In this document: piece by piece, positions 26,251-33,709 of the stretch
Layout of the letters: every line of letters starts with the position of its first letter
How positions within the stretch are numbered: the first letter of the stretch is position 1
Source: Planctomycetota bacterium
GTDB taxonomy: Bacteria; Planctomycetota; Phycisphaerae; SM23-33
DNA: 37,562 nt
Direction: 5' to 3'
Assembly (NCBI GenBank): GCA_030635145.1
Contig: DAOVZK010000016.1
Span: forward strand, 1 to 37,562
Position numbers and translations under genes: made by a program
Notes under the pieces: model-generated
What the model saw: the letters and a program-made list of their open reading frames with translations, nothing else
What the model was told of the DNA's origin: nothing
The model's database searches: none

Positions 26251-26320
26251 GTAGGCCGGGTCTTGACCCGGCAAGATTGAAGATGCCGACAAACAACCGC
26301 CGGGTCAAGACCCGGCCTAC
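26251..26320. repeat. Nested palindromic repeat, REP/MITE-like
   Basis: The 22 bases 26251-26272 recur as an exact reverse complement at 26299-26320, with 26 bases between. Each arm is itself a palindrome (CCGGGTC-TT-GACCCGG), so the structure can form either one long hairpin or two short ones. No coding capacity is present. The GTAGGCCGGGTC... wording is typical of dispersed intergenic repeats, so other copies in the genome are expected. Confidence 0.85.
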
Positions 26321-26367
26321 AAGCTGAACACTGACAACTGATAGCTGAAAACTTTGGAAACAACTAC

Positions 26368-27387
26368 ATGAAGCATATATTGGACATGACGCCTGAAACC
26401 CTGCTCGCCGAGATTGAATCGTTAGGCGAGAAAAAGTTCCGCGCCAAGCAGATTCTCGAATGGGTATGGCGTAAGGGTGCGACCGACTTCGCCGCCATGA
26501 CGAATCTTTCCGAGTTTTTGCGGGAGACGTTGTCCCGCGAGTTTTGCGTTTTCAGCGGTGATGTCGTTACAGAATCCCGTGCCGACGACGGCGTTGTGAA
26601 ATTGCTGATCGCCATGGGCGATGGTGAAAAAGTCGAGACGGTTATGATTCCGTCTAGCACTCGCACGACGGTTTGCGTTTCGACGCAGGTCGGCTGCGCG
26701 CTGGGATGTACGTTTTGCGCGTCGGGGCTTGGTGGATTGGTGCGGAACCTCACGGGCGGTGAGATTATCGAGCAGGTTTTGCAGCTGCAGGCGATCACGG
26801 GGCGAAAAGTTACGAACGTGGTATTCATGGGCATGGGCGAACCACTGCTGAATTACGGCGCTACACTCGCCGCCGTCCGAGCACTAATCGACGAGCGGCG
26901 CGGCGGGATATCGGCACGCAAAATTACGGTTTCGACGGTTGGCATCCCCGAGGGGATTCAAAAACTGTCGCAGGAGGATATACCCGTGACGTTGGCGATT
27001 TCGCTGCACGCCCCCAACGACGCACTCCGCAGCGAGCTGATCCCGATTAACCGAAAATATCCGATTGACGACATTCTCGCGGCGGCGGGGGAGTTTTTCG
27101 AAGCGCGAGGCCGAGAGGTCACGCTCGAATATACGCTGATAAACGGTGTAAACGACTCGAATCTTTGCTGCCAGGCCCTGGCTAAACTGGCCGGACGGTT
27201 GCGGTGCAACGTAAACCTTATCAAATATAACTTCGTGCCATCACTGAAGTTCGAGTCGCCGTCAAGCGAAACTATCGAGGCTTTCGCCAGTCGCCTGCGG
27301 GCCGGCGGGGTAAATGTGAACATTCGCGAAAGTCGCGGGCTAGACAGCGAAGCGGCCTGCGGGCAGCTGCGATTAAGGAAGCTATAA
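26368..27387 (+). CDS. rlmN: Dual-specificity 23S rRNA/tRNA adenine C2-methyltransferase RlmN
   Basis: RlmN is a radical SAM enzyme that methylates C2 of A2503 in 23S rRNA and of A37 in some tRNAs. The 339 residues include an N-terminal helical accessory domain (KKFRAKQILEWVWRKGATDF), the 4Fe-4S motif in GCALGCTFCASG at about 110, VVFMGMGEPLLNYG at about 150, and the second catalytic cysteine in DSEAACGQLRLRK near the end. The start ATG 26368 fits the family length. It stands between the repeat at 26251-26320 and the promoter of the next gene. Confidence 0.96.
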   Translation: MKHILDMTPETLLAEIESLGEKKFRAKQILEWVWRKGATDFAAMTNLSEFLRETLSREFCVFSGDVVTESRADDGVVKLLIAMGDGEKVETVMIPSSTRTTVCVSTQVGCALGCTFCASGLGGLVRNLTGGEIIEQVLQLQAITGRKVTNVVFMGMGEPLLNYGATLAAVRALIDERRGGISARKITVSTVGIPEGIQKLSQEDIPVTLAISLHAPNDALRSELIPINRKYPIDDILAAAGEFFEARGREVTLEYTLINGVNDSNLCCQALAKLAGRLRCNVNLIKYNFVPSLKFESPSSETIEAFASRLRAGGVNVNIRESRGLDSEAACGQLRLRKL

Positions 27388-27459
27388 CCACCTGGCATTG
27401 AGGGGCTAATTGGCATCTGAGTGCCCCAAAACCGCTGGAAACGAAAGCTTGCAAATAGC

Positions 27460-27488
27460 TTGACAGGGGAGCAAAAAGAGTTTAGCAT
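27460..27488 (+). promoter_or_regulatory. Predicted promoter for the acidic membrane protein gene
   Basis: A perfect TTGACA at 27460-27465 and TAGCAT at 27483-27488 are separated by 17 bases. Transcription would begin about 50 bases before the GTG start at 27546. Confidence 0.5.
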
Positions 27489-27545
27489 ACCCCGCTTCGG
27501 TGTGACTTGGTGCTGCTGGGAGTGTAGCTGTCGAGGTACGTAATA

Positions 27546-28784
27546 GTGGTTCGGAAGAAAAAAAGCAAAGCTCTGTTTGAGATACTGTCTCAAGGCCGCG
27601 GTGCCGTAGAGATTCCGGACTGGATAAAGAACCAGGGCCAGGAACAGGCTGAAACCCAGCCCGGTTCCGAGCAGCCGGTGGACGATCTCGCGGCGGATAA
27701 GCAGGAAACACCGGCGGAATTGGTGGAAGAGCAGCAACCCACCGCCGAAAAAATTGAAAATATCGAACCGGAAGTTCAGGAAGTTCAGCAGGAAGAACCA
27801 CCGGAAATCGAATTGCAGGACGTTGATGAAGTTGAGGTTGAAGATGATCAGCCCCAAGACGAAACGCCCGAGTTAGAAGATGAGTTAGAGCAAACGGCCC
27901 CGGACGATGAGTGTTCGGCCGAGACAGAGGTTGAATATATTGAAGAAGATCAACCCGCTGCGGAAATGACGCAGCCAGAGCTATTTACAACTGAACAAGA
28001 CGCAACGAACGAGGCCGACGAAGACGCAATCATTGAGGATGCCGTAGAAGTCGACGCCGTCGAAGAGCAAACCGAAGTCGCTGGTGATGAAGTTGTTGCC
28101 GAAGATATTGAGTCGGTGGACGATGAGTTCCTCCCGGATGGCAGCGAAGGTGCAGTGCGGCGAATCAAGCATAAGCTCCCTTATGATGTTCCGAAGGATG
28201 TGCCCGATTCTGGAGTGTATCTTGCCCCGGAGCCTTTCATGAAGGTCGAGCAGGATCGGATTCGTATTTCGATGACTCGCGTTGGTGCGATGATCGTGCT
28301 GGGTGCTGTGCTGGTGTTTTTAGTGGCAGCGTTTGCGGTGGGTGTTGCTATTGGGCGGCCTGGTGTTTCTGAAACCGCAGCCCAGCCGCAAAATCTACCC
28401 CCGATGAGCGAGAACCTTCGCGTTAATGGCGAACGAGCACCAGTAGATAACGACAAGGCGATTTTGGTGGAACCGGCGAACCGCACTTCGGGAAGGCATT
28501 ATTTCGTCTTGGAGAGAATTGCCAGTAACGGTGACGTTGATCTCGACGATGCGGATAATTTGATGAAATTCCTCAGCGATCGCGGGTATCCGTCGCAGCT
28601 GGTGAATCTTGCTCCCAAAGGTCGCCCGCAGCAGTTGGCACTTTGGGGCTTGCATGGATTTGAGAACAAAAACAGCAGAGCGGCCGAACAATATAAGCAA
28701 GGCCTCAAAAAAGCAGGTGAAGAATATTTCAGGGCGTACGGGAAATACAAATGCGATAACCCGTCGCCTCTGGAAAAGAAGTAA
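27546..28784 (+). CDS. Single-pass membrane protein with long acidic domain and SPOR-like C-terminus
   Basis: I do not recognise a characterised family. The 412 residues begin with a basic patch (VRKKKSKALFEIL), followed by about 190 residues dominated by Glu, Asp, Gln and Pro, probably disordered. One membrane helix lies at about 252-274 (VGAMIVLGAVLVFLVAAFAVGVAIG). An extracytoplasmic domain of about 90 residues follows (RHYFVLERIAS, then DADNLMKFLSDRGYPSQLV); its strand-helix pattern suggests a SPOR-like, peptidoglycan-binding fold, but this is weak. The start is GTG 27546, with GAGGT at 27533-27537. A cytoplasmic-acidic, periplasmic-domain layout suits an envelope or division factor. Confidence 0.6.
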   Translation: MVRKKKSKALFEILSQGRGAVEIPDWIKNQGQEQAETQPGSEQPVDDLAADKQETPAELVEEQQPTAEKIENIEPEVQEVQQEEPPEIELQDVDEVEVEDDQPQDETPELEDELEQTAPDDECSAETEVEYIEEDQPAAEMTQPELFTTEQDATNEADEDAIIEDAVEVDAVEEQTEVAGDEVVAEDIESVDDEFLPDGSEGAVRRIKHKLPYDVPKDVPDSGVYLAPEPFMKVEQDRIRISMTRVGAMIVLGAVLVFLVAAFAVGVAIGRPGVSETAAQPQNLPPMSENLRVNGERAPVDNDKAILVEPANRTSGRHYFVLERIASNGDVDLDDADNLMKFLSDRGYPSQLVNLAPKGRPQQLALWGLHGFENKNSRAAEQYKQGLKKAGEEYFRAYGKYKCDNPSPLEKK

Positions 28785-29113
28785 CTCCCGCGATTAGGCG
28801 GTGGTTTGCGTTTTTGAAGGCCCCGCAACGGCGGGGTGAATGTTATAGATGACGAAATCTCGGGTTGGTTTGGTTCCGCCCGGGCGAGATTTGATAAATT
28901 GACAATGTATCCGGGCTGCCGGTTACGAAAAAATGTTTTGAGCATTTTAAGATTGCAATTTCACAGTTTCTGCGCCGGCGAGGACGAGGCTGGTAAGGAC
29001 GCTGAAGCAGGCATAGTAAGCTATGCCGATGCAAGCGGACGTCACCGGCCGACGCCGCAGCCAGCAGAAAAGTGAAAGGGTAAACTTAAGGTGCGAATAG
29101 GAGTTGTTGTACG
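28785..29113 (+). other. Gene-free interval with three strong hairpins; possible structured RNA or leader
   Basis: No convincing gene occupies these 329 bases. Three stems stand out: CCCCGC/GCGGGG around AACG at 28821-28836, AAATCTCG/CGAGATTT at 28855-28892, and GGCATAG/CTATGCC at 29010-29027. A GC-rich pairing between CTGCG near 28970 and CGCAG near 29058 could close the last one. TTGACA occurs at 28899-28904 but without a -10. The segment may be the leader of the small basic protein gene at 29114. I could not match it to a known RNA class. Confidence 0.4.
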
Positions 29114-29362
29114 ATGACAATGGACAGATCACTGAAAAACCGCGGTGGATTGAAGGGCTCACGCAGTGTACTGACGCGGGATGAACGAATTGCTAAAATG
29201 ATCGAAGAGGGTAACTTTGACGTAGAAAAAAATTCTCCTTTGGGTCTCCCCAAGCTTGTGGTTAAGCAGTCTCGGGCCGGATCTAAGGCCAAGAAAGAAG
29301 CCGCCGAAGAAACCACAGAAGAAGGCACCGAGGAAGCTGCCCCCGAGGCAGCGGCAGAGTAA
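29114..29362 (+). CDS. Small basic PVC-superphylum protein with acidic tail
   Basis: The first 55 residues match a short basic family that I recall as a signature of Planctomycetes, Verrucomicrobia and Chlamydiae: DRSLKNRGGL, then SRSVLTRDERIAKM, then SPLGLPKLVV. The family is thought to bind nucleic acid; its exact role is not known. Here the core is followed by an unusual 27-residue tail of Lys, Ala and mostly Glu. The first residues MTMDRS leave two possible ATG starts, 29114 and 29120. A terminator-like hairpin follows the stop. High expression is likely, by analogy with the family. Confidence 0.82.
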   Translation: MTMDRSLKNRGGLKGSRSVLTRDERIAKMIEEGNFDVEKNSPLGLPKLVVKQSRAGSKAKKEAAEETTEEGTEEAAPEAAAE

Positions 29363-29368
29363 AGATCG

Positions 29369-29408
29369 CTCCCGTTTGCGGGAGTTGTGTTTCGTCTGTT
29401 TCTTTTTG
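29369..29408 (+). terminator. Intrinsic terminator after the small basic protein gene
   Basis: CTCCCG at 29369-29374 pairs with CGGGAG at 29379-29384 over a TTTG loop. A T-rich tail (TTGTGTTTCGTCTGTTTCTTTTT) follows. It starts 7 bases after the stop codon. Confidence 0.6.
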
Positions 29409-29425
29409 CGTATGTGGAGCTTGGG

Positions 29426-30553
29426 ATGCCCAGGAAATTCGATCAGATCGCAGACCGTATGAACCTTTTGGATGCTTCGGGCATTCGCAAGGTGTTCGAT
29501 CTTGCTGCGAGCATGAAAGACCCGATCAATCTTTCGATCGGGCAGCCTGATTTCGACGTCCCCGCCCCGATCCGCCAAGAGGCGATTGATGCGATTACCC
29601 GGGGCGAGAACAAATACACGCTTACTCAGGGCACAGCTGCGCTTCGCGAGGCAATCGCCGCCAAGTGCCGCGAAGAGTTCGGGTGGAGCGAAACCGACGA
29701 CCGCGGATATCTCGTTACGTCGGGTGTCAGCGGGGCGTTGTTGCTGGCGATCCAGACAATGGTCAATCCCGGTGACGAGGTACTTTTCGCCGACCCGTAT
29801 TTCGTGATGTATTCGCATCTCGTAAATATCGCCGGGGGCAAACCGGTGATGTTCGATACCTACGACGACTTTCGCCCCGACCTGCAAAAACTTTCCGACT
29901 CGATTAACGACAAAACCCGCATGTTGCTGCTGAATTCGCCCGCCAACCCCACGGGTTACGTTTATACCGAGCAGGAACTTCGCGATATCGCCGACATCGC
30001 CCGCAAGCACGAGCTGCTCGTGGTGTCGGATGAGATTTACAACCTGTTCTGCTACGATACCCCGTTTGCGTCAATCGCATCGTTTTACGAAAACACGCTG
30101 CTGTTGCGTGGGTTCTCGAAAAGCTACGCGATGACGGGATGGCGGATGGGTTGGTGTAGCGGCCCGGCGGCGATTATCGAAAAAATGACGATGCTGCAGC
30201 AGTATACTTTTGTTTGTGCACCGAGTATGGCCCAGGCCGGTGCGGTGACGGCGCTTGATACGGACATGTCCGCCCAAGTCGCAGCCTACAAAAACAAACG
30301 CGACATGGTATTCGCTGCCTTGGGTGAAACGTTCGGTTTGGTAAAACCCGGCGGGGCATTTTACGCTTTTGTTCCTGCTCCGGGCGGTGATGCGACAGCT
30401 TTTGTGACGAAGGCAATCGAAAACAACGTGCTGATTATTCCCGGAAACGTATTTTCGACCCAGGACACGCATTTTAGAATTTCCTACGCTGCCTCCGACG
30501 ATAGGCTGGGAGCGGGGCTTGAAATTTTGAACCGCATTGCCGCGGATTTTTAG
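29426..30553 (+). CDS. Class I/II PLP-dependent aminotransferase
   Basis: This 375-residue enzyme belongs to the fold-type I aspartate/alanine aminotransferase group (subgroup I-gamma-like). Visible are the substrate loop INLSIGQPDFDVP near the start, NKYTLTQG, the NSPANPTG motif at about 170, the SDEIYNLFCYD strand with the PLP-contacting Asp and Tyr, and the PLP lysine in LRGFSKSYAMTGWRMGW at about 230. The C-terminal FRISYAAS carries the carboxylate-binding arginine. The substrate cannot be read from sequence. The chosen ATG 29426 has GGAG at 29416-29419; the open frame to 29387 adds 13 residues unrelated to the family. Confidence 0.88.
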   Translation: MPRKFDQIADRMNLLDASGIRKVFDLAASMKDPINLSIGQPDFDVPAPIRQEAIDAITRGENKYTLTQGTAALREAIAAKCREEFGWSETDDRGYLVTSGVSGALLLAIQTMVNPGDEVLFADPYFVMYSHLVNIAGGKPVMFDTYDDFRPDLQKLSDSINDKTRMLLLNSPANPTGYVYTEQELRDIADIARKHELLVVSDEIYNLFCYDTPFASIASFYENTLLLRGFSKSYAMTGWRMGWCSGPAAIIEKMTMLQQYTFVCAPSMAQAGAVTALDTDMSAQVAAYKNKRDMVFAALGETFGLVKPGGAFYAFVPAPGGDATAFVTKAIENNVLIIPGNVFSTQDTHFRISYAASDDRLGAGLEILNRIAADF

Positions 30554-30617
30554 TTTTTGGCGTTGCTGGTGTGGGTTAACTTCTTGTTGTAAAAAAAGTT
30601 GGGTGAGTTTGTAAAAT

Positions 30618-30646
30618 TTGGGATAAGGTTTGGGTTGGATTATAAT
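30618..30646 (+). promoter_or_regulatory. Predicted promoter of the fatty-acid-like cassette
   Basis: TTGGGA at 30618-30623 and a perfect TATAAT at 30641-30646 lie 17 bases apart. This leaves a leader of about 130 bases before the first dehydratase gene at 30782. Confidence 0.6.
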
Positions 30647-30781
30647 GCCTTTGAGTGTTGATGCTTGTGAGCAATTGTCGGTTTTTGGGGCAAAAAGCAC
30701 TTGCATCGACGGGCGAAAGACATTACAACCCCTCAATTCCCTTTTTGTGCTAATGCTAATGATGAGTAAGGTCAGGCGTAG

Positions 30782-31285
30782 ATGAAATTTATATTGATGG
30801 ACAAAATAGAGTCTCTGGTTCCCGGCGAGCGGATTGAGATCAGCAAGTCTCTTTCGCTGTCGGAAGAATATCTGGCGGATCATTTTCCGTCGTTTCCCGT
30901 GCTTCCGGGTGTTTTGATGCTGGAATCGATGACTCAGGGTGCTGCTTGGCTGGTTCGCCTTCAGCAGAACTACGCCAAAAGCACAGTGGTCTTGAAAACC
31001 GCTCGGAATGTGAGATATAACTATTTTCTCAAACCCGGTAACACTTTGCGTAGCAATATTAAAGTCATCAGTATCGATGATGATGTTGCGAAATTTAGTG
31101 CTGAAGGGTATATTAACGGCCGCTTGGCGGTTTCGGCGAAGCTGGAACTTGCCTGCATGAATCACGCAGGGCGGATTCCATGCGGAGATAAGATTGATGC
31201 ACGGTTGGTTGAAGGGTTGAAGAAAGAGTTTGAACTGGTTGGTGGCCCTGCTGCGTTGGCAGCTGAGGGTTGCCCGGTTGCTTAG
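30782..31285 (+). CDS. FabZ-like 3-hydroxyacyl-ACP dehydratase (hotdog fold)
   Basis: FabZ-type enzymes remove water from 3-hydroxyacyl-ACP. The 167 residues keep the active-site pair at the correct spacing: H34 in DHFPSFP and E48 in VLPGVLMLESMTQG. The central strand segment TARNVRYNYFLKPG matches the family's substrate-loop region. A C-terminal extension of about 30 residues beyond the usual end is present. It is the first gene of a cassette with an acyl carrier protein, a second hotdog protein and two ketosynthases, all on the plus strand. Its divergence from housekeeping FabZ, and its neighbours, suggest a dedicated pathway rather than bulk lipid synthesis. Confidence 0.82.
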   Translation: MKFILMDKIESLVPGERIEISKSLSLSEEYLADHFPSFPVLPGVLMLESMTQGAAWLVRLQQNYAKSTVVLKTARNVRYNYFLKPGNTLRSNIKVISIDDDVAKFSAEGYINGRLAVSAKLELACMNHAGRIPCGDKIDARLVEGLKKEFELVGGPAALAAEGCPVA

Positions 31286-31326
31286 TGCGATTTTGACTTA
31301 CTGTTGATGTTTGGTTAGTTAAAACA

Positions 31327-31355
31327 TTGACTTTTTCATAAAAAGTGTTTATAGA
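31327..31355 (+). promoter_or_regulatory. Predicted promoter of the acyl carrier protein gene
   Basis: TTGACT at 31327-31332 and TATAGA at 31350-31355 are 17 bases apart, matching consensus at 9 of 12 positions. A second internal promoter here would let the carrier protein be made in excess over the enzymes. A small CCGGA/TCCGG hairpin at 31382-31397 lies in the resulting leader. Confidence 0.55.
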
Positions 31356-31438
31356 AACGTTCGTAAAAACAAGGTAACTACCCGGAAAAAAGTCCGGTGA
31401 GTTTATGACTGTGTATGAGTCCAAGGAGAATATGACTT

Positions 31439-31828
31439 ATGGCGATGACAGAACAGGAAGTTTTAGAAAAAGTTGGCGAAGCGTTGGTTGAAGCGTTAGG
31501 CGTAGACGACGACGAGATCACAGCGGATGCAAAAATTTCCGCGGACCTCGGTGCCGAATCTATCGACTATCTCGATATCACATTCCGCCTGGAAAAGGCG
31601 TTCGATATCAAGATCCCGCGTGGCGAGCTGATTCCGGACAATTTGCTGAACAACCCCGAATACGTCAAGGACGGGCTGCTCACGGAAGAAGGCCTCACCA
31701 AGTTCAAAGAAGCCATGCCCCACGCTGATCTGACAGAGTTTGTCAAAAATCCGCTGGTCGACGGCATCATGGATCTTTTTACCGTCCAGACTATTGTCAA
31801 TTACGTAATGGGCAAGGTTAACGGCTAG
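31439..31828 (+). CDS. Acyl carrier protein with a long internal insertion
   Basis: Acyl carrier proteins bear 4'-phosphopantetheine on a serine and hold growing acyl chains. The attachment site is clear: LGAESIDYLD with S41. The first two helices and the FRLEKAFDIKIP segment look normal. Instead of the usual length near 78 residues, this protein has 129. The extra 45-50 residues (about 65-112, rich in Asn, Leu, Glu and Lys) lie between the second helix and the final helix, which still reads FTVQTIVNYVMG. AGGAG at 31424-31428 supports ATG 31439. The insertion may contact dedicated partners in this cassette. Confidence 0.88.
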   Translation: MAMTEQEVLEKVGEALVEALGVDDDEITADAKISADLGAESIDYLDITFRLEKAFDIKIPRGELIPDNLLNNPEYVKDGLLTEEGLTKFKEAMPHADLTEFVKNPLVDGIMDLFTVQTIVNYVMGKVNG

Positions 31829-31932
31829 CAGCCTGACGACGTTTTGGAGTTTTAATATCGGGTTCGGAGTTCTGATGCTCTAGTGTCGGTTCCGGGCCCG
31901 CTTGGTAGTTCCGAAACGCCGCGGAGAGACTC

Positions 31933-32406
31933 ATGCGTTGGATATGGATTGACAGGCTTTTGGAGTTTGAAACTCGTAAGCGTGCCCTTGCGGTTAAGAA
32001 CGTTTCGCTTGCCGGTGAGCATCTGCACGATCATTGGGAGGCGTATCCGATTATGCCCACATCGCTGATGATTGAAGGGATGGCGCAGACCGGCGGGATT
32101 CTTGTCGGGCAGGCGTGCAATTTTGAGCACGACGTTGTGCTCGCCAAAATCACCAAAGCCGACTTCACCGATATCGTTATTCCCGGTGACCAGCTGACGT
32201 ACGAAGCCATCCTCGAAAACTTCGTCGACGAAGCATCGAGCATCAAGGGCATTGTCCGCAAGAACGGCGAACAAATCGGGACTATCAGCATGATTTTCGG
32301 CCACGCAAACAATAATAGTTCGGGGTTAGATTTACCGGAAAACTTCGTTTTTACCGGGTCGTTCCAGCGAATGGTCGAACCGTTTTTGGAGGGAGCTGAT
32401 GGCTGA
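31933..32406 (+). CDS. Second FabZ-like hotdog protein
   Basis: This 157-residue hotdog protein is a diverged relative of FabZ. H34 (in HDHWEAYP) and E48 (in IMPTSLMIEGMAQTGG) hold the catalytic spacing, but the nearby FP is WE and the usual PGV turn is PTS. Activity may therefore be altered, or the protein may act as a partner of the first dehydratase at 30782. It has GGAG at 31923-31926 and overlaps the next gene, a degenerate ketosynthase, by 8 bp, so these two are translated together. Confidence 0.78.
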   Translation: MRWIWIDRLLEFETRKRALAVKNVSLAGEHLHDHWEAYPIMPTSLMIEGMAQTGGILVGQACNFEHDVVLAKITKADFTDIVIPGDQLTYEAILENFVDEASSIKGIVRKNGEQIGTISMIFGHANNNSSGLDLPENFVFTGSFQRMVEPFLEGADG

Positions 32407-33709
32407 TCCAAGAGTGGTAATTACCGGCCTTGGAATGGTTACGCCTCTCGGAATTGGAATTGACGAGACGTGGGAGGCGGTTCTGCAGGGTAAAAAAACC
32501 GTTCGGCCTTTCACGATTTTTGAACCTGGTGCGTTTAAGTGTACCATCGCCGGTGAAATTGATGATTTCTCGGCACGCAAGTTTGTTCCCAAATCTTACC
32601 GCAAAGCCGTCAAGGTCATGGCACGCGATATCGAAATCGCCGTCGCCGCCGCCGACCTTGCCTTCCTCGATGCCGATATCGAAACCAAAGGCACGAGCGA
32701 AAATCAGAGCATCGCTCCCGACCGCCTCGGATGCAACATCGGGGCAGGGCTGATTTGTACCGAACTCGACGAGTTGGGCGCAGCTGTCAACACAGCTGTT
32801 ACCGATGGAAAATTCGACTACAAGAAATGGGGCAAAGAAGGCATTCCGAACCTCACGCCGCTTTGGCTGCTCAAGTATCTCCCCAACATGCTTTCCTGCC
32901 ACGTCACGATTATTCATGACGCTCGCGGCCCGAGCAACTGCATTACATGTGGTGACGCGTCGGCTGCGTTGGCGGCGGCGGAGTCTACTTCGTATATTCA
33001 ACGCGGCTGTGCCGATGTCGTAGTAACCGGTGCCGCCGAAAGCAAACTCAACCAGATGGGCCTGCTGCGGCAGGAACTTTTGGGACGACTATGCAACTCG
33101 AAAAACGATTCGGCACCCGAGGCCGTCAGGCCATTCGATAAAGACCACGACGGCATGGTTATCGGCGAGGGTGGCGGGCTTATCATATTCGAAAATCTCG
33201 AACGCAACAAAGCCCGTAACGGCAAGGCGTACGCCGAGCTAGTCGGGTTTGGTGCGGCCTCAGATCCAAACGGAATCAACGTCGAGACGGCAACGGCCGG
33301 TAATCTCGCGCTAGCCGTCAAGCATGCCATGAAGGCGGCCGGTATCACACCCAATCAGGTCGGGATGATCGCCGCATACGGAACCGGCGTACCGGGCGAA
33401 GACCTCGCCGAGGTGGCCGAATGGCGCAAAGCACTTGGCGATGCCGCCGACAAAATTCCCGCCTTCGCTACCACCGGAGCCACTGGGCTGATGTTTGCAG
33501 GTGGTGGTGGTGTGCAGCTGGGCTTGGCGAGCAAGGCACTTAGCGAACAGATCGTTCCTCCGACGGTAAACTTCTCAAGCCCGGCCGAGGGATGCGAAAT
33601 GAATTTCTCCAGCGAACCGCGTAAGGGCGACTTCGAATACGCCGTCGTCGGTGCGTTTACGGTTGGCGGTCAGAGCGGAGCATGCGTGTTGAAAAGGTAC
33701 CAGGGATGA
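32399..33709 (+). CDS. Ketosynthase-like protein lacking the catalytic triad (chain-length-factor-like)
   Basis: The 436 residues have the thiolase-type fold of FabF ketosynthases: PRVVITGLGMVTPLG at the start, VVVTGAAES and PFDKDHDGMVIGEGGGL in the middle. An ungapped comparison with the next gene shows that all three active-site residues are gone. The acyl-binding Cys is D186 (within TCGDASAAL), the first His is Y327 (AAYGTGVPGED), and the second His is L364 (ATGLMFAGGG); the KSxxGH lysine is lost as well. This pattern resembles chain-length factors, which pair with an active ketosynthase and shape product length. It overlaps the hotdog gene by 8 bp and the active ketosynthase by 4 bp. Confidence 0.88.
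   Translation: MADPRVVITGLGMVTPLGIGIDETWEAVLQGKKTVRPFTIFEPGAFKCTIAGEIDDFSARKFVPKSYRKAVKVMARDIEIAVAAADLAFLDADIETKGTSENQSIAPDRLGCNIGAGLICTELDELGAAVNTAVTDGKFDYKKWGKEGIPNLTPLWLLKYLPNMLSCHVTIIHDARGPSNCITCGDASAALAAAESTSYIQRGCADVVVTGAAESKLNQMGLLRQELLGRLCNSKNDSAPEAVRPFDKDHDGMVIGEGGGLIIFENLERNKARNGKAYAELVGFGAASDPNGINVETATAGNLALAVKHAMKAAGITPNQVGMIAAYGTGVPGEDLAEVAEWRKALGDAADKIPAFATTGATGLMFAGGGGVQLGLASKALSEQIVPPTVNFSSPAEGCEMNFSSEPRKGDFEYAVVGAFTVGGQSGACVLKRYQG

Noticed and set aside
28836-29075. 79-codon frame upstream of the small basic protein gene
   Set aside because: It reads through several perfect hairpins, shows no domain and has no Shine-Dalgarno.
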